DNA from: Tabrizicola sp. TH137
GTDB lineage: Bacteria; Pseudomonadota; Alphaproteobacteria; Rhodobacterales; Rhodobacteraceae
DNA: 64,000 nt
Direction: 5' to 3'
Assembly (NCBI RefSeq): GCF_002855575.1
Contig: NZ_PKRQ01000001.1
Location: 496,001 to 560,000 of the forward strand
Shown here: positions 8,641 through 17,124 of the stretch, piece after piece
Layout: every line of letters begins with the position of its first letter
Numbering within the stretch: position 1 is the first letter of the stretch
Translations under genes and position numbers: made by a program
Notes under the pieces: generated by a model
The model's database searches: none
Seen by the model: only the letters and a program-made list of their open reading frames with translations
What the model was told of the DNA's origin: nothing

Positions 8641-10398
8641 ATGACCGAAGCCACCGACAAAGCCTATCGCGTATTGGCCCGGAAATACCGGCCCGAGACC
8701 TTTGCCGATCTGGTGGGGCAGGAGGCGATGGTGCGCACCCTGCGCAACGCCTTTGCCGCCGACCGGATCGCCCATGCCTTCATCATGACGGGCATCCGGG
8801 GGACCGGGAAGACGACGACGGCGCGGATCATCGCCAAGGGGCTGAACTGCGTCGGCCCTGACGGGACGGGGGGACCGACCACCGACCCTTGCGGGAAATG
8901 CGACCCCTGCCGCGCCATCGCGGAAGGGCGGCATGTCGATGTGATGGAGATGGACGCAGCCAGCCGGACGGGCGTGGGCGATATCCGCGAGATCATCGAC
9001 TCGGTGCACTATCGGGCGGCCTCGGCGCGCTACAAGATCTATATCATCGACGAGGTTCACATGCTGTCGAACAGCGCGTTCAACGCGCTGCTCAAGACGC
9101 TGGAGGAACCGCCCGCCCATGTGAAGTTCATCTTCGCCACGACGGAAATCCGGAAGGTTCCGGTCACCGTCCTGTCGCGCTGCCAGCGCTTTGACCTGCG
9201 GCGGATCGAGCCGGAGGTGATGATGTCCCTGCTGCGCCGGATCGCCACGGCGGAAGGGGCGCAGATCACGGATGGGGCGCTGGCCCTGATAACCCGGGCG
9301 GCGGAAGGGTCGGCGCGGGATGCGACCTCCATGCTCGATCAGGCCATTGCCAACGGCATGGGCGAGGTGACCGCCGATCAGGTGCGCGCCATGCTGGGGC
9401 TGGCGGATCGCGGGCGGGTGCTGGACCTGTTCGATCTGGTGGTGACGGGCGATGCGGGCGGCGCGCTGGCGGAACTGGCGGCGCAATATGCCGACGGGGC
9501 CGATCCGATGGCGGTGCTGCGCGATCTGGCCGAGATCACGCATTGGCTTTCGGTGGTGAAGGTGACGCCTGCCGCCGCAGAGGACCCGACCACCCCGCCG
9601 GATGAGGCGGCGCGGGGTCTGGAGATGGCCGGAAAGCTGCCGATGCGGGTACTGACGCGGCTGTGGCAGATGCTGCTGAAGGCGCTGGAAGAGGTGGCGC
9701 TGGCCCCCAATGCGATGATGGCGGCCGAGATGGCGGTCATCCGCATGACGCATGTGGCCGACCTGCCCGATCCCGAAACGCTGATCCGCAAGCTGAGCGA
9801 GGCCCCCTCCCCCGGCCCGATGCCGGGCGGTGCGCCGGCAGGCGGTGGTGGTGGCGGCGGGCGGGTGATGCATGCCCCGGCGATGCGGATGGCCCCATCC
9901 GGCCCCGCGCGCGGCCCCGTCATGCAGGGCGGGCAGGCGCTGGCCGTGGCGGAAGGGACGCTCCAGGTCTTTGTCAGCTTTGATCAGGTGGTGGAGCTGA
10001 TCCGCGAAAAGCGGGACATGAAGCTGCTTTACGAGGTGGAGCAGGGGTTGCGGCTGGTGCGCTATGCCCCCGGCAGGATCGAGTTCCAGCCGACGCCCGA
10101 AGCGCCACCCGACCTTGCCGCGCAACTGGGCGCGCGGTTGCAGATGTGGACGGGCGCGCGCTGGGGCGTGTCTGTGGTGAATGAAGGTGGCGCGCCCACC
10201 ATCGCCGAAACGCGCGATACGGCGCGGCGGATGGCCGAGGCCGAGGCGATGCAGAACCCGTTGGTTCAGGCCGTGCTGGCGGCCTTTCCGGGCGCGAAGA
10301 TTGCCGATATCCGCACGCCCGAGGCGATGGCGGCGGCGGCCGAGGCCGAGGCCCTGCCGGAAGTCGAGGATGAATGGGACCCGTTCGAGGACGGCTGA
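8641..10398 (+). CDS. dnaX: DNA polymerase III subunit gamma/tau
   Basis: 585 residues; clamp-loader ATPase. Walker A GIRGTGKTT at 51-59, zinc-binding cysteines 70, 84, 87 and 90, Walker B DEVHMLS, the LKTLEEPP segment and the sensor SRCQRFDLRR follow in order. A poly-Gly linker (about 400-405) separates the ATPase part from the C-terminal tau-like region that binds polymerase and helicase. Start ATG at 8641 has AAGGAG 7 nt upstream. No A-rich slippery heptamer for a programmed frameshift is visible, so a gamma form by that route is not supported. Heads the conserved dnaX-ybaB-recR block, with one small membrane gene inserted. Confidence 0.97.
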   Translation: MTEATDKAYRVLARKYRPETFADLVGQEAMVRTLRNAFAADRIAHAFIMTGIRGTGKTTTARIIAKGLNCVGPDGTGGPTTDPCGKCDPCRAIAEGRHVDVMEMDAASRTGVGDIREIIDSVHYRAASARYKIYIIDEVHMLSNSAFNALLKTLEEPPAHVKFIFATTEIRKVPVTVLSRCQRFDLRRIEPEVMMSLLRRIATAEGAQITDGALALITRAAEGSARDATSMLDQAIANGMGEVTADQVRAMLGLADRGRVLDLFDLVVTGDAGGALAELAAQYADGADPMAVLRDLAEITHWLSVVKVTPAAAEDPTTPPDEAARGLEMAGKLPMRVLTRLWQMLLKALEEVALAPNAMMAAEMAVIRMTHVADLPDPETLIRKLSEAPSPGPMPGGAPAGGGGGGGRVMHAPAMRMAPSGPARGPVMQGGQALAVAEGTLQVFVSFDQVVELIREKRDMKLLYEVEQGLRLVRYAPGRIEFQPTPEAPPDLAAQLGARLQMWTGARWGVSVVNEGGAPTIAETRDTARRMAEAEAMQNPLVQAVLAAFPGAKIADIRTPEAMAAAAEAEALPEVEDEWDPFEDG

Positions 10399-10775
10399 TC
10401 GCGGCCTTCGCCCTGCTGCCCCTGCCCGCCGGGGCCGAGGTCTGTGACAAGGTCCGTCCCGGCTGGACCCCTGTCGACGGCCCGGTGGGGGCGTTGGCCG
10501 AGGCGGGCTATGTGCTGACCTCGCCCGTGGGTCTGATCCTGCTGGCCTTTGTCGCGGTGGCGATGGTCTGGCCGCGCCGCTGGCTGGCGGTGGTGGTGGC
10601 GCTGCCGGTCTTGGCGCTGGCAGGGTTGCTGTTTCTGGCGCGGCGGGCCGAGGTTGCGGTGGCGGCCATGGCAGAGGGCTGCATCGGCGGGATCGGGCCG
10701 ACGGTGGTGATCCTGATCCTGATTGCAGCGGCGGTTCTGGTGCGGGGCTTTGCCGCGCGGCGGCGGCAGCCTTGA
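10374..10775 (+). CDS. Small membrane protein of unknown function
   Basis: 133 residues, not recognised. A signal-like start (residues 1-20, ending PAGA before EVCDK) is followed by three or four hydrophobic segments at roughly 47-65, 70-88 and 103-123 and a basic C-terminus. The ATG overlaps the end of dnaX by 25 bp, suggesting coupled translation. Two cysteines (24 and about 101) could form a periplasmic pair. It sits between dnaX and ybaB; no functional link is implied by the sequence. Confidence 0.6.
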   Translation: MGPVRGRLIAAFALLPLPAGAEVCDKVRPGWTPVDGPVGALAEAGYVLTSPVGLILLAFVAVAMVWPRRWLAVVVALPVLALAGLLFLARRAEVAVAAMAEGCIGGIGPTVVILILIAAAVLVRGFAARRRQP

Positions 10776-10828
10776 AGCGGCCGGGGGCAACCCCTATCAC
10801 TGCAACAGGCGATGGAGGGAGCGGCGCG

Positions 10829-11182
10829 ATGCTGAAAGGTTTGGGCGGATTGGGCGGTCTGGGCGACATGGCCAAGATGATGAAGGCCGCGCAAGAGATG
10901 CAGACAAAGATGGCCGAGATGCAGGAGCAGATGGCATCGACCGTCGTCATCGGGGAATCGGGCGCAGGGTTGGTGAAGGTGCGCGCCACCGCCAAGGGCG
11001 AGGTGACGGGGCTGGAGATCGACCCGTCGATCCTTGTCGCCTCGGAAAAGGAGGTGGTGGAAGACCTGATCGTCGCCGCCATCAAGGATGCGCAGGTGAA
11101 GGGCCAGCAGCGGATGGGCGAAGAGATGCGCCGGATGACCGAGGCGCTGGGTCTGCCCGCCGACATGAAACTGCCCTTCTGA
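10829..11182 (+). CDS. YbaB/EbfC family nucleoid-associated protein
   Basis: 117 residues, the usual length. N-terminal Gly-rich [21 protein letters not shown], a long coiled-coil helix with repeated Met/Gln, and the conserved central [11 protein letters not shown] strand and [10 protein letters not shown] helix of the family. It dimerises like tweezers and binds DNA. The genes dnaX, ybaB and recR are adjacent in many bacteria, and recR follows here after 10 bp. The ATG at 10829 has GGAGGGAGCGGC upstream. Confidence 0.95.
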   Translation: MLKGLGGLGGLGDMAKMMKAAQEMQTKMAEMQEQMASTVVIGESGAGLVKVRATAKGEVTGLEIDPSILVASEKEVVEDLIVAAIKDAQVKGQQRMGEEMRRMTEALGLPADMKLPF

Positions 11183-11192
11183 GGCGGGGTTC

Positions 11193-11801
11193 ATGGCCAC
11201 CGGGGGCGAGGCCCCGCGCGAGATCGAGGCGCTGATCGACCTGATGGCGCGGCTGCCGGGGCTGGGGCCGCGCTCGGCCCGCCGGGCGGTGCTGGTGCTG
11301 TTGAAGCGGCGTGGGGCGCTGATGGCCCCCTTGGCGCAGGCGATGGCGCAGGTCGCGGCCTCGGCCCGCGATTGCCGGGTCTGCGGGAATATCGGAACGG
11401 CGGATATCTGCGGCATCTGCGCCGATGACCGCCGCGCCACGGGCGAGATCTGCGTGGTGGAGGATGTGGCCGATCTCTGGGCGCTGGAACGGGCGGGGGT
11501 GTTCCGGGGGCGCTATCATGTGCTGGGCGGCACGCTGTCGGCGCTGGATGCCGTGGGGCCCGAGGAATTGCGCATCCCCGCGCTGATCGACCGGGTGCAG
11601 GCCGAAGGCGCGCGCGAGGTGATCCTTGCGCTGAACGCCACGGTGGATGGGCAGACGACGGCACATTACATCGCCGATGCGCTGGCGGGGACGGGGGTGA
11701 CGGTGACGTCACTGGCCCAAGGCGTGCCGATTGGCGGTGAACTGGATTACCTCGACGATGGCACGCTGGGCGCGGCGCTCAGGGCGCGGAAGTCGTTCTG
11801 A
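11193..11801 (+). CDS. recR: Recombination mediator RecR
   Basis: 202 residues, typical. N-terminal helix-hairpin-helix ([11 protein letters not shown]), a four-cysteine zinc finger [16 protein letters not shown] and a Toprim domain beginning at [14 protein letters not shown], with a Walker-like C-terminal [12 protein letters not shown]. RecR with RecO loads RecA onto SSB-coated gaps. Follows ybaB in the same operon; a hairpin terminator lies 16 bp after its stop. Confidence 0.97.
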   Translation: MATGGEAPREIEALIDLMARLPGLGPRSARRAVLVLLKRRGALMAPLAQAMAQVAASARDCRVCGNIGTADICGICADDRRATGEICVVEDVADLWALERAGVFRGRYHVLGGTLSALDAVGPEELRIPALIDRVQAEGAREVILALNATVDGQTTAHYIADALAGTGVTVTSLAQGVPIGGELDYLDDGTLGAALRARKSF

Positions 11802-11817
11802 TAGCGGCAAAAGGAAA

Positions 11818-11842
11818 GGGCCGGGGATATGCCCCCCGGCCC
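11818..11842. terminator. GC-rich hairpin between convergent recR and trcR
   Basis: Stem GGGCCGGGG paired with CCCCGGCCC around a short ATATGCC loop, located between the recR stop (11801) and the trcR stop (11865). There is no clear T-run, so it may act weakly or on both strands. Confidence 0.55.
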
Positions 11843-11864
11843 CTGATCCTGCTGCCTGCCGAAA

Positions 11865-12623
11865 TCAGCGGCGGCGGGTGTTGTCTTCCTCATCCTCGTC
11901 ATCGTCATCCGACTGCGGGAGGTTGAAGAAGCTTTCGGCATCCGAGAAATCGGCGGGCTTCTCTTCCTCTTCGCGGCGGGTGAAGGCGTCGAGCCCTTCG
12001 ATGCCGGTGGGCGTCCGGGCTTCGTCGGACATGCCGAGCGACTGTTCGGTGGAAACCAGCTTGCGCCGTTCGTCATCCGACATGACCGAGCCTTCGGCGG
12101 CCTTGCGGCGGGCGGCCTGCTGCACGGCGGTATCGAGTTCCGTCTGCCGGCACAGGCCCAGCGCGACAGGGTCGATCGGCGTGATGTTGTTGATGTTCCA
12201 GTGGGTGCGTTCGCGGATCGACTGGATGGTGGGCTTGGTCGTGCCGACCAGCTTGCCGATGGCGCCATCCGAGAGCTCGGGGTGGAACTTCACCAGCCAG
12301 AGGATGGCCGCCGGACGATCCTGCCGCTTGGAGAGCGGGGTGTAGCGCGGGCCGCGCCGCTTTTCCTCGCCCACCGCGGCAAGGTTGTGCTTGAGGCGGA
12401 GCTTGTAGGCCGGATCGGCCTGACCGCGTTCGATTTCGATCTGTTCAAGCTGGTTGTTGGCGATGGGATCGAAGCCCTTCACCCCTGCGGCAACGTCACC
12501 ATCGGCGATGCCCTGCACTTCCAGCTCGTGCATCCCGCAGAAATCGGCGATCTGCTTGAAGGACAGGGTGGTGTTGTCCACAAGCCAGACGGCGGTGGCC
12601 TTTGCCATGAGGGGCTTCGTCAT
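11865..12623 (-). CDS. TrcR/DUF1013 family cell-cycle transcriptional regulator
   Basis: 252 residues. The N-terminal MAKATAVWLVDNTTLSFKQIADFCGMHELEVQGIADG and the GTTKPTIQSIRERTHWN segment are hallmarks of the alphaproteobacterial DUF1013 family, annotated as cell-cycle regulator TrcR. Two helix-turn-helix-like parts lie at about 15-45 and 105-140. The C-terminal 50 residues are acidic, ending in a run of Asp/Glu and Arg. Start at 12623 is supported by AAGGAGCG 6 nt upstream. Convergent with recR, divergent from the RNase gene. Confidence 0.88.
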   Translation of the reverse strand: MTKPLMAKATAVWLVDNTTLSFKQIADFCGMHELEVQGIADGDVAAGVKGFDPIANNQLEQIEIERGQADPAYKLRLKHNLAAVGEEKRRGPRYTPLSKRQDRPAAILWLVKFHPELSDGAIGKLVGTTKPTIQSIRERTHWNINNITPIDPVALGLCRQTELDTAVQQAARRKAAEGSVMSDDERRKLVSTEQSLGMSDEARTPTGIEGLDAFTRREEEEKPADFSDAESFFNLPQSDDDDEDEEDNTRRR

Positions 12624-12747
12624 CGGATCGCTCCTTGCAATATCTCTCTCGGGCCGGGAAATCGGCTGCGGCCGGGGCCGCCATTCCACGATTTCGGGGA
12701 AGTTCAGGCGCGGATATAGTCAGTTTCGCAAGCGGAGGGAAGGGAAA

Positions 12748-13383
12748 ATGCGTGTGATCTTTGCGGCGCTGATGGCGCTGGCGCTGGCGGGCGTGGCGCG
12801 GGCCGAGGGCGAGCGGGCGGGGTATTTCGACTATTACGTGATGGCCCTGTCCTGGTCGGCCAACTGGTGCGCGCGGGAAGGGGATGCGCGCAACGATCCG
12901 CAATGCGATGCGGGGCGCGGGGTGGATTTCGTGCTGCACGGGCTGTGGCCGCAATATGAGGAGGGCTGGCCCAGCTTCTGCCGGACGGCAGAGCGGGACC
13001 CGCCGCGCAGCCTGACCGCCGCGCAGGCCGATCTGTTTGGCGGCGCGGGGGCGGCCTTCTATCAGTGGAAGAAGCATGGGCGCTGTTCCGGCCTGTCGGC
13101 GGCGGGGTTCTATGATCTGGCGCGGCAGGCCCGGGCGCGGGTGGCGGTGCCGGAGGTGTTTCGCGGGCTGGCACGCGATATCCGGCTGGAGGCCGATGTG
13201 GTGGAAGAGGCGTTTCTGGAGGCAAATCCGACACTTGCGCCCGACGGGGTGGTGGTCACCTGCCGCGACGGGCTGGTGCAGGAGCTGCGCATCTGCCTGA
13301 CCAGCGGGCTGGAGTTCCGCACCTGCGGGGAGGATGTCGGACGGGTCTGCCGCGGCGTCGTGGGGATGGAGGCGGTGCGTTAG
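12748..13383 (+). CDS. RNase T2 family ribonuclease
   Basis: 211 residues with a signal peptide (residues 1-19, cut after ARA). The two catalytic segments are present: CAS I FVLHGLWPQ (His64) and CAS II QWKKHGRC (Lys109, His110). The glutamate that normally precedes Trp in CAS II (EWxKHG) is Gln106. Multiple cysteines (41, 53, 78, 113 and several near the C-terminus) fit the disulphide-rich fold. Expected to be a periplasmic or secreted RNase. GGAGGGAAGGG precedes the ATG. Confidence 0.9.
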   Translation: MRVIFAALMALALAGVARAEGERAGYFDYYVMALSWSANWCAREGDARNDPQCDAGRGVDFVLHGLWPQYEEGWPSFCRTAERDPPRSLTAAQADLFGGAGAAFYQWKKHGRCSGLSAAGFYDLARQARARVAVPEVFRGLARDIRLEADVVEEAFLEANPTLAPDGVVVTCRDGLVQELRICLTSGLEFRTCGEDVGRVCRGVVGMEAVR

Positions 13384-13440
13384 GGGGAAGGTTGCCGCAT
13401 GGCAAACTCTGCCATATCCTTCGTGCAAAAGGAGCCTGTC

Positions 13441-13686
13441 ATGGGAACGATGAACATTTCGCTGCCCGATCCGATGAAGGCCTGGGTCGAAGAGCAGGCC
13501 AAGTCCGGCCGCTATGCGAATTCCAGCGACTATGTCCGCGACCTGATCCGCCGCGACCGGGCGCGGCAGGAGGCGGTGTCGGAAATCCAGACGGCCATCA
13601 GTGCGGGCCTGACCAGCGGTCCTGCCAAGGCCGTTGACCCGGATGCCTTCAAGACGCGGATGCGCAGGCCGGATGACCGGATCTGA
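13441..13686 (+). CDS. parD: ParD-type antitoxin
   Basis: 81 residues. It starts MGTMNISLPDPMKAWVEEQAKSG, the ribbon-helix-helix pattern of ParD/CC2985 antitoxins, with SDYVRDLIRRDRAR forming helix 2. The C-terminal part binds toxin. ATG at 13441 has AAAGGAG 8 nt upstream; an ATG at 13399 would add 14 residues. Overlaps the toxin gene by 14 bp, typical for coupled antitoxin-toxin pairs, and probably autoregulates the operon. Confidence 0.92.
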   Translation: MGTMNISLPDPMKAWVEEQAKSGRYANSSDYVRDLIRRDRARQEAVSEIQTAISAGLTSGPAKAVDPDAFKTRMRRPDDRI

Positions 13687-13981
13687 CGGCTGGGTCCTGC
13701 GTCCCGCAGCCGAGGCCGACCTGTCCGAAATCTGGCGGAGTGGCGCGGCAGACTGGGGCGCCGATCAGGCGGATCGCTATGCCGACGGGTTGTTCGCGCT
13801 GTTCGATCTGCTGGCCGCATTTCCAGAAATGGCGCGGGAGAGGGACGAGTTCACCCCGCCTGTCCGTATCCACCCGACCGGCGCGCATCTGGTCATCTAC
13901 CGATGGGAGGGCGGACCTGTGGAGATCATCCGCATCCTGCACGCCCATCAGAACCTGACGGCCTTTCTACGGGACGGGTGA
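13673..13981 (+). CDS. parE: ParE-type toxin (RelE/ParE superfamily)
   Basis: 102 residues. The pattern WVLRPAAEADLSEIWRSGA, then GADQADRYADGLFALFDLLAAFPEMARERDEF and finally HLVIYRWEGGPVEIIRILHAHQN is the ParE toxin layout; family members inhibit DNA gyrase. The ATG at 13673 lies inside parD. It ends 4 bp before the stop of the convergent oxidoreductase gene. The module appears intact. Confidence 0.92.
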   Translation: MTGSDGWVLRPAAEADLSEIWRSGAADWGADQADRYADGLFALFDLLAAFPEMARERDEFTPPVRIHPTGAHLVIYRWEGGPVEIIRILHAHQNLTAFLRDG

Positions 13982-13985
13982 TCCG

Positions 13986-14975
13986 TCACTCCACCTTCAG
14001 GACGATCTTGCCGACATGGCCGGAGCTTTCCATCCGGGCATGAGCGGCGGCGGCGTCGTTCAGGGGGAATTCGCTGTCCATCACGGGGCGCAGCTTTCCT
14101 GCGGCGATCATCGGCCAGACATGCGCCTCCACCTCGGCGGCGATGCGGGCCTTGGCGAGGTCGCTCTGCGGGCGCAGGGTCGATCCGGTGATCGTCAGGC
14201 GGCGCATCATCACCTCGGCGAAGTTCAATTCCACCTTGGGCCCTCGCAGGAAGGCGATCTGCACCAGCCGCCCTTCGGTCGCCAAGGCCTTGACATTGCG
14301 GGGAAGATAGCTGCCCCCGACCATGTCGAGGATGAGTTGCGCCCCGCCTTCGTCATGCATCATGGCGACGAAATCGCCCGTACGGTAGTTCAGCGCCTTT
14401 TCGGCCCCCAGCGCCTCACAGGCGGCGCATTTCTCATCCGAACCGGCGGTGGTGAAGACCCGCGCGCCCAGCGCCCTGGCGATCTGGATCGCGGTCGTCC
14501 CGATGCCCGAGGACCCGCCATGGACGAGGAAGCGTTCCCCGGCCTTCAGCCCGCCGCGCATCACCACATTGGACCAGACGGTGAAGCAGGTTTCGGGCAG
14601 GCAGGCGGCTTCCTTCAGCGAAAGTCCTTCGGGGATGGGCAGGGCATGGGCTTCGGGCGTGGAGACATATTCGGCATAGCCACCCCCGGGCAGCAGGGCG
14701 CAGACCTTGTCGCCGATGGACCAGCGCGTCACGCCGGGGCCGATTTCCACAACGGTTCCAGAGGCTTCGAGCCCCGGCAGGGGGGAGGCATTGGCGGGGG
14801 GCGCATAGCTGCCCGCGCGTTGCAGCGCATCGGGGCGGTTCACCCCGGCATAGGCCACGCGGATGACGATCTGGCCGTGGCCCGGCACGGGCACGGGGCG
14901 GGTGCAGGGTTTCAGAACCTCCGGCCCGCCGGGCTCGGAGATTTCCACGGCGCGCATGGTATGGGAAAGTTCCAT
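13986..14975 (-). CDS. NAD(P)H:quinone oxidoreductase (zeta-crystallin-like MDR family)
   Basis: 329 residues, zinc-free medium-chain reductase family. The N-terminal GroES-like domain contains YAGVNRPDALQRAGSYAPP. The coenzyme site is LVHGGSSGIGTTAIQIARALGARV, followed by FTTAGSDEKCAACEALGAEKALNYR. No catalytic zinc cysteines are present. AAGGA lies 9 nt before the ATG at 14975. Co-directional with the downstream-lying COQ9 gene start (15-bp gap), which hints at a link with quinone metabolism, though this is only context. Confidence 0.9.
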   Translation of the reverse strand: MELSHTMRAVEISEPGGPEVLKPCTRPVPVPGHGQIVIRVAYAGVNRPDALQRAGSYAPPANASPLPGLEASGTVVEIGPGVTRWSIGDKVCALLPGGGYAEYVSTPEAHALPIPEGLSLKEAACLPETCFTVWSNVVMRGGLKAGERFLVHGGSSGIGTTAIQIARALGARVFTTAGSDEKCAACEALGAEKALNYRTGDFVAMMHDEGGAQLILDMVGGSYLPRNVKALATEGRLVQIAFLRGPKVELNFAEVMMRRLTITGSTLRPQSDLAKARIAAEVEAHVWPMIAAGKLRPVMDSEFPLNDAAAAHARMESSGHVGKIVLKVE

Positions 14976-14990
14976 CGTCTGTCCTTGGGC

Positions 14991-15695
14991 TTAGCCGCGG
15001 CGGAAGCGGTCCATCATCTTGCCGGGCAGGTCGTCGGGAACCGTCGGCACCCGCCATTTCTCCATCACCTTCGCCGGGCCTGCAAGCAGGGCCTTGCCCA
15101 GGGGATTTTCGCGCAGCTTGCCCTTGATCGTTTCGATCTGCATCACGTCGCCGATGCGGCGGTCGAGGAAATCCCAGGTCGCCTGATGACCGAGACTGTC
15201 ATCGCCCAGCCAGTAGAGCACCGTCGATCCATAGACCGCCGAGAGGGTGGCCCGTTTGGAATACCAGTTCAGATCGCGGGTCTTGTCGCCGAGCGCGGTC
15301 CAGATCGCATCCGAGGTGCCCCAGATCAGTTTCGCCCCTTCGGCGGCGTGCTGCGGCAAAGCGAAAAGCGTGGTGCCGCGGCGGACAAGTTCGCGGTCTT
15401 CGACCAGATCAAGCCGGGTTCGGATGGCAAAGGCGATGCGGTCGCGAAAGCGCATCTGGGAAAGATCCGTCTTTTCAAGAGCTTCGACCATGCGGCGGTC
15501 GCCGTCCTTGTGATAGGCCACCGCAAGGTCGATGCCGCCGCGGGGATAGAGGGCGCGGGCCAGGCCTTCGGCCACGCCCGAATCGGCGATGGCGGCGCGG
15601 AGCGTCACCGCCGACCAGCCGTCGAAGGGGACATGCGCGAGCGCGGCCTGAAGCACCGCCTCGCGGGGGTTTTCAGTGGTTGGCTGGCTTTCCAT
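14991..15695 (-). CDS. COQ9 family protein
   Basis: 234 residues. A TetR-like N-terminal part (REAVLQAALAHVPFDGWSAVTLRAAIADSGV) leads to the COQ9 lipid-binding domain with WYSKRATLSAVYGSTVLYWLGD, the family signature. COQ9 supports COQ7-type hydroxylation in ubiquinone synthesis. ATG at 15695 (MESQPTTENP) is preceded by GAAGGAGAC. Divergent from rpsU with 108 bp between the starts, so the two share an upstream region. Confidence 0.93.
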   Translation of the reverse strand: MESQPTTENPREAVLQAALAHVPFDGWSAVTLRAAIADSGVAEGLARALYPRGGIDLAVAYHKDGDRRMVEALEKTDLSQMRFRDRIAFAIRTRLDLVEDRELVRRGTTLFALPQHAAEGAKLIWGTSDAIWTALGDKTRDLNWYSKRATLSAVYGSTVLYWLGDDSLGHQATWDFLDRRIGDVMQIETIKGKLRENPLGKALLAGPAKVMEKWRVPTVPDDLPGKMMDRFRRG

Positions 15696-15803
15696 GGCAG
15701 TCTCCTTCGCGGGGGTCGGTGGACAGGGAGCGTTTCCTTTGTTATAGGGCGCGCGCCTGCACACTGTAGTGCAACTCTAACTTAGGAAGGTGGTGACAAC
15801 CAC

Positions 15804-16010
15804 ATGCAGGTCAGCGTCCGCGACAATAACGTCGAACAGGCACTCCGTGCCCTGAAGAAAAAGCTCCAGCGCGAAGGCGTTTTCCGCGAAATGAAGCTCA
15901 AGCAGCATTTCGAGAAACCGTCCGTCAAGAAAGCGCGCGAGCAAGCCGAAGCGGTCCGCCGTGCGCGCAAACTCGCGCGCAAGAAGGCGCAGCGCGAAGG
16001 CGCCATCTGA
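15804..16010 (+). CDS. rpsU: 30S ribosomal protein S21
   Basis: 68 residues, [20 protein letters not shown] at the start and a highly basic Lys/Arg tail ([19 protein letters not shown]), typical for alphaproteobacterial bS21. AGGAAGG lies upstream of the ATG. A strong intrinsic terminator follows, so it is a monocistronic unit. Confidence 0.98.
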   Translation: MQVSVRDNNVEQALRALKKKLQREGVFREMKLKQHFEKPSVKKAREQAEAVRRARKLARKKAQREGAI

Positions 16011-16048
16011 GGCGTTAGCGACACTGGGGGAGCGATCCCCACCCGATC

Positions 16049-16077
16049 AACCCCCGTCCGCAAGGCCGGGGGTTTTT
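16049..16077 (+). terminator. Factor-independent terminator of rpsU
   Basis: Stem AACCCCCG/CGGGGGTT around a 10-nt loop, followed by TTT in a TTTTT run ending at 16077. Lies 38 bp after the rpsU stop. Confidence 0.9.
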
Positions 16078-16078
16078 C

Positions 16079-16266
16079 ATTTTGGCAGGTTTCTTAAGGA
16101 TCACGGATTTTCCCGGTTTTTCAGCGGGATGGGCGAAAACGCCTGTGCCCTGTTCTGTGCCGCAAACTGTGCAGCAAAGTGTACATACAAGTTCCGGCAG
16201 AGAGGCGCGGGGAAAACTGGTTAACCGTGCGCCTGCGCAGGGCGCATCCGGGGCCGGGCGGCCGGG
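16079..16266. other. Intergenic stretch with no recognised gene
   Basis: About 190 bp between the rpsU terminator and the end of the CPBP gene. It has slightly lower GC than its surroundings and short repeats such as TGTGC/TGTGCAGC, but I see no convincing ORF with a ribosome site, tRNA or terminator. Confidence 0.4.
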
Positions 16267-17037
16267 TCAACTGGACGGATCGGCATTGTCACGCCCGATG
16301 TTGCGCATCAGGTAGAGCGCATAGATCGCGTTGGGCAGCACGAGGAGGACGGGGAAGACCATCATCACGATGCTGGGGTCGGTCGCATCCGTCGGCCCGC
16401 CCTGGGCCGAGGCGCCCAGCGTGAAGGTGGCGAAGTCCCACAGACCGTGGAGGACCATCGGCGGCCAGATGGACCCGGTGCGCAGGCGCATGGCCATGAA
16501 GATGAGCCCGCTGAGCGCCGCGGCGCAGGACTGGATCAGGGATTGCGCCACCTCGCCGGTGGTGAAGATGTTCAGGCTGTGCACCGCCCCGAAGAGGAGC
16601 GAGGTGAGGAGGACCGCAGGCCAGATGGAAAAACGCCTGCGGAAGCTGCGCAGCATCACGCCGCGGAACATGAGTTCCTCGGAGAAGCCCACGATCAGCG
16701 TGTTGATGAGAACCCAGATCATGACCGTTGCGGGTGGCAGCCCCAGGGCGACGGCTGTCCCCAGCCCGCCGAGGATGTAGAGCATCGGGAACCAGGCCAG
16801 CCGCAGGGTGCCGGGATGCTGCACTGCGCGCAGGCCCGTCTCTTCCGCCCGGCCCTGCCAGAGCGCGACGCCAAGGATGAAGGCACCAGCGGCGAGGATC
16901 GGCCAGTCGATCCCACGTCCCAGCGCGCCGCCAAGTTCTTCCGTCCCCCCTGCCATCAGGCGCGAGCCTATCACGGTGATGGCCGCCCAGAGGGCGAAGG
17001 CGGCAAGGGTGATCGGAATGGCGATGCGGGGCGTCAT
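16267..17037 (-). CDS. CPBP (Abi/Rce1) family intramembrane metalloprotease
   Basis: 256 residues with about seven hydrophobic helices. Motif 1 is SEELMFRG (Glu120, Glu121, Arg125), motif 2 is FGAVHSLN (His153), and a further FMAMRLRTGSIWPPMVLHGLWD carries the last histidine of the family. These residues coordinate the metal in Rce1-like proteases. Substrate unknown; members act in prenyl-protein processing, bacteriocin immunity or signalling. The upstream region contains an array of four palindromes. Confidence 0.9.
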   Translation of the reverse strand: MTPRIAIPITLAAFALWAAITVIGSRLMAGGTEELGGALGRGIDWPILAAGAFILGVALWQGRAEETGLRAVQHPGTLRLAWFPMLYILGGLGTAVALGLPPATVMIWVLINTLIVGFSEELMFRGVMLRSFRRRFSIWPAVLLTSLLFGAVHSLNIFTTGEVAQSLIQSCAAALSGLIFMAMRLRTGSIWPPMVLHGLWDFATFTLGASAQGGPTDATDPSIVMMVFPVLLVLPNAIYALYLMRNIGRDNADPSS

Positions 17038-17124
17038 CGGGTTTCCTTTTCGGTCGGGCGTGTTGCGAGAGAACAGGGGCGGGAGGCGGGGCGCTATCCG
17101 CTTTCCGAAAGGGGCAGGCGGAAA

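Noticed and set aside
9830-9865. Gly-codon run in dnaX as a frameshift site for gamma
   Set aside because: Not an A-rich slippery heptamer, no stop follows in the alternative frame that was evident; simply a poly-Gly linker.
16079-16266. Small RNA or gene after rpsU
   Set aside because: No promoter-terminator pair or ribosome site could be read; left as unannotated intergenic.
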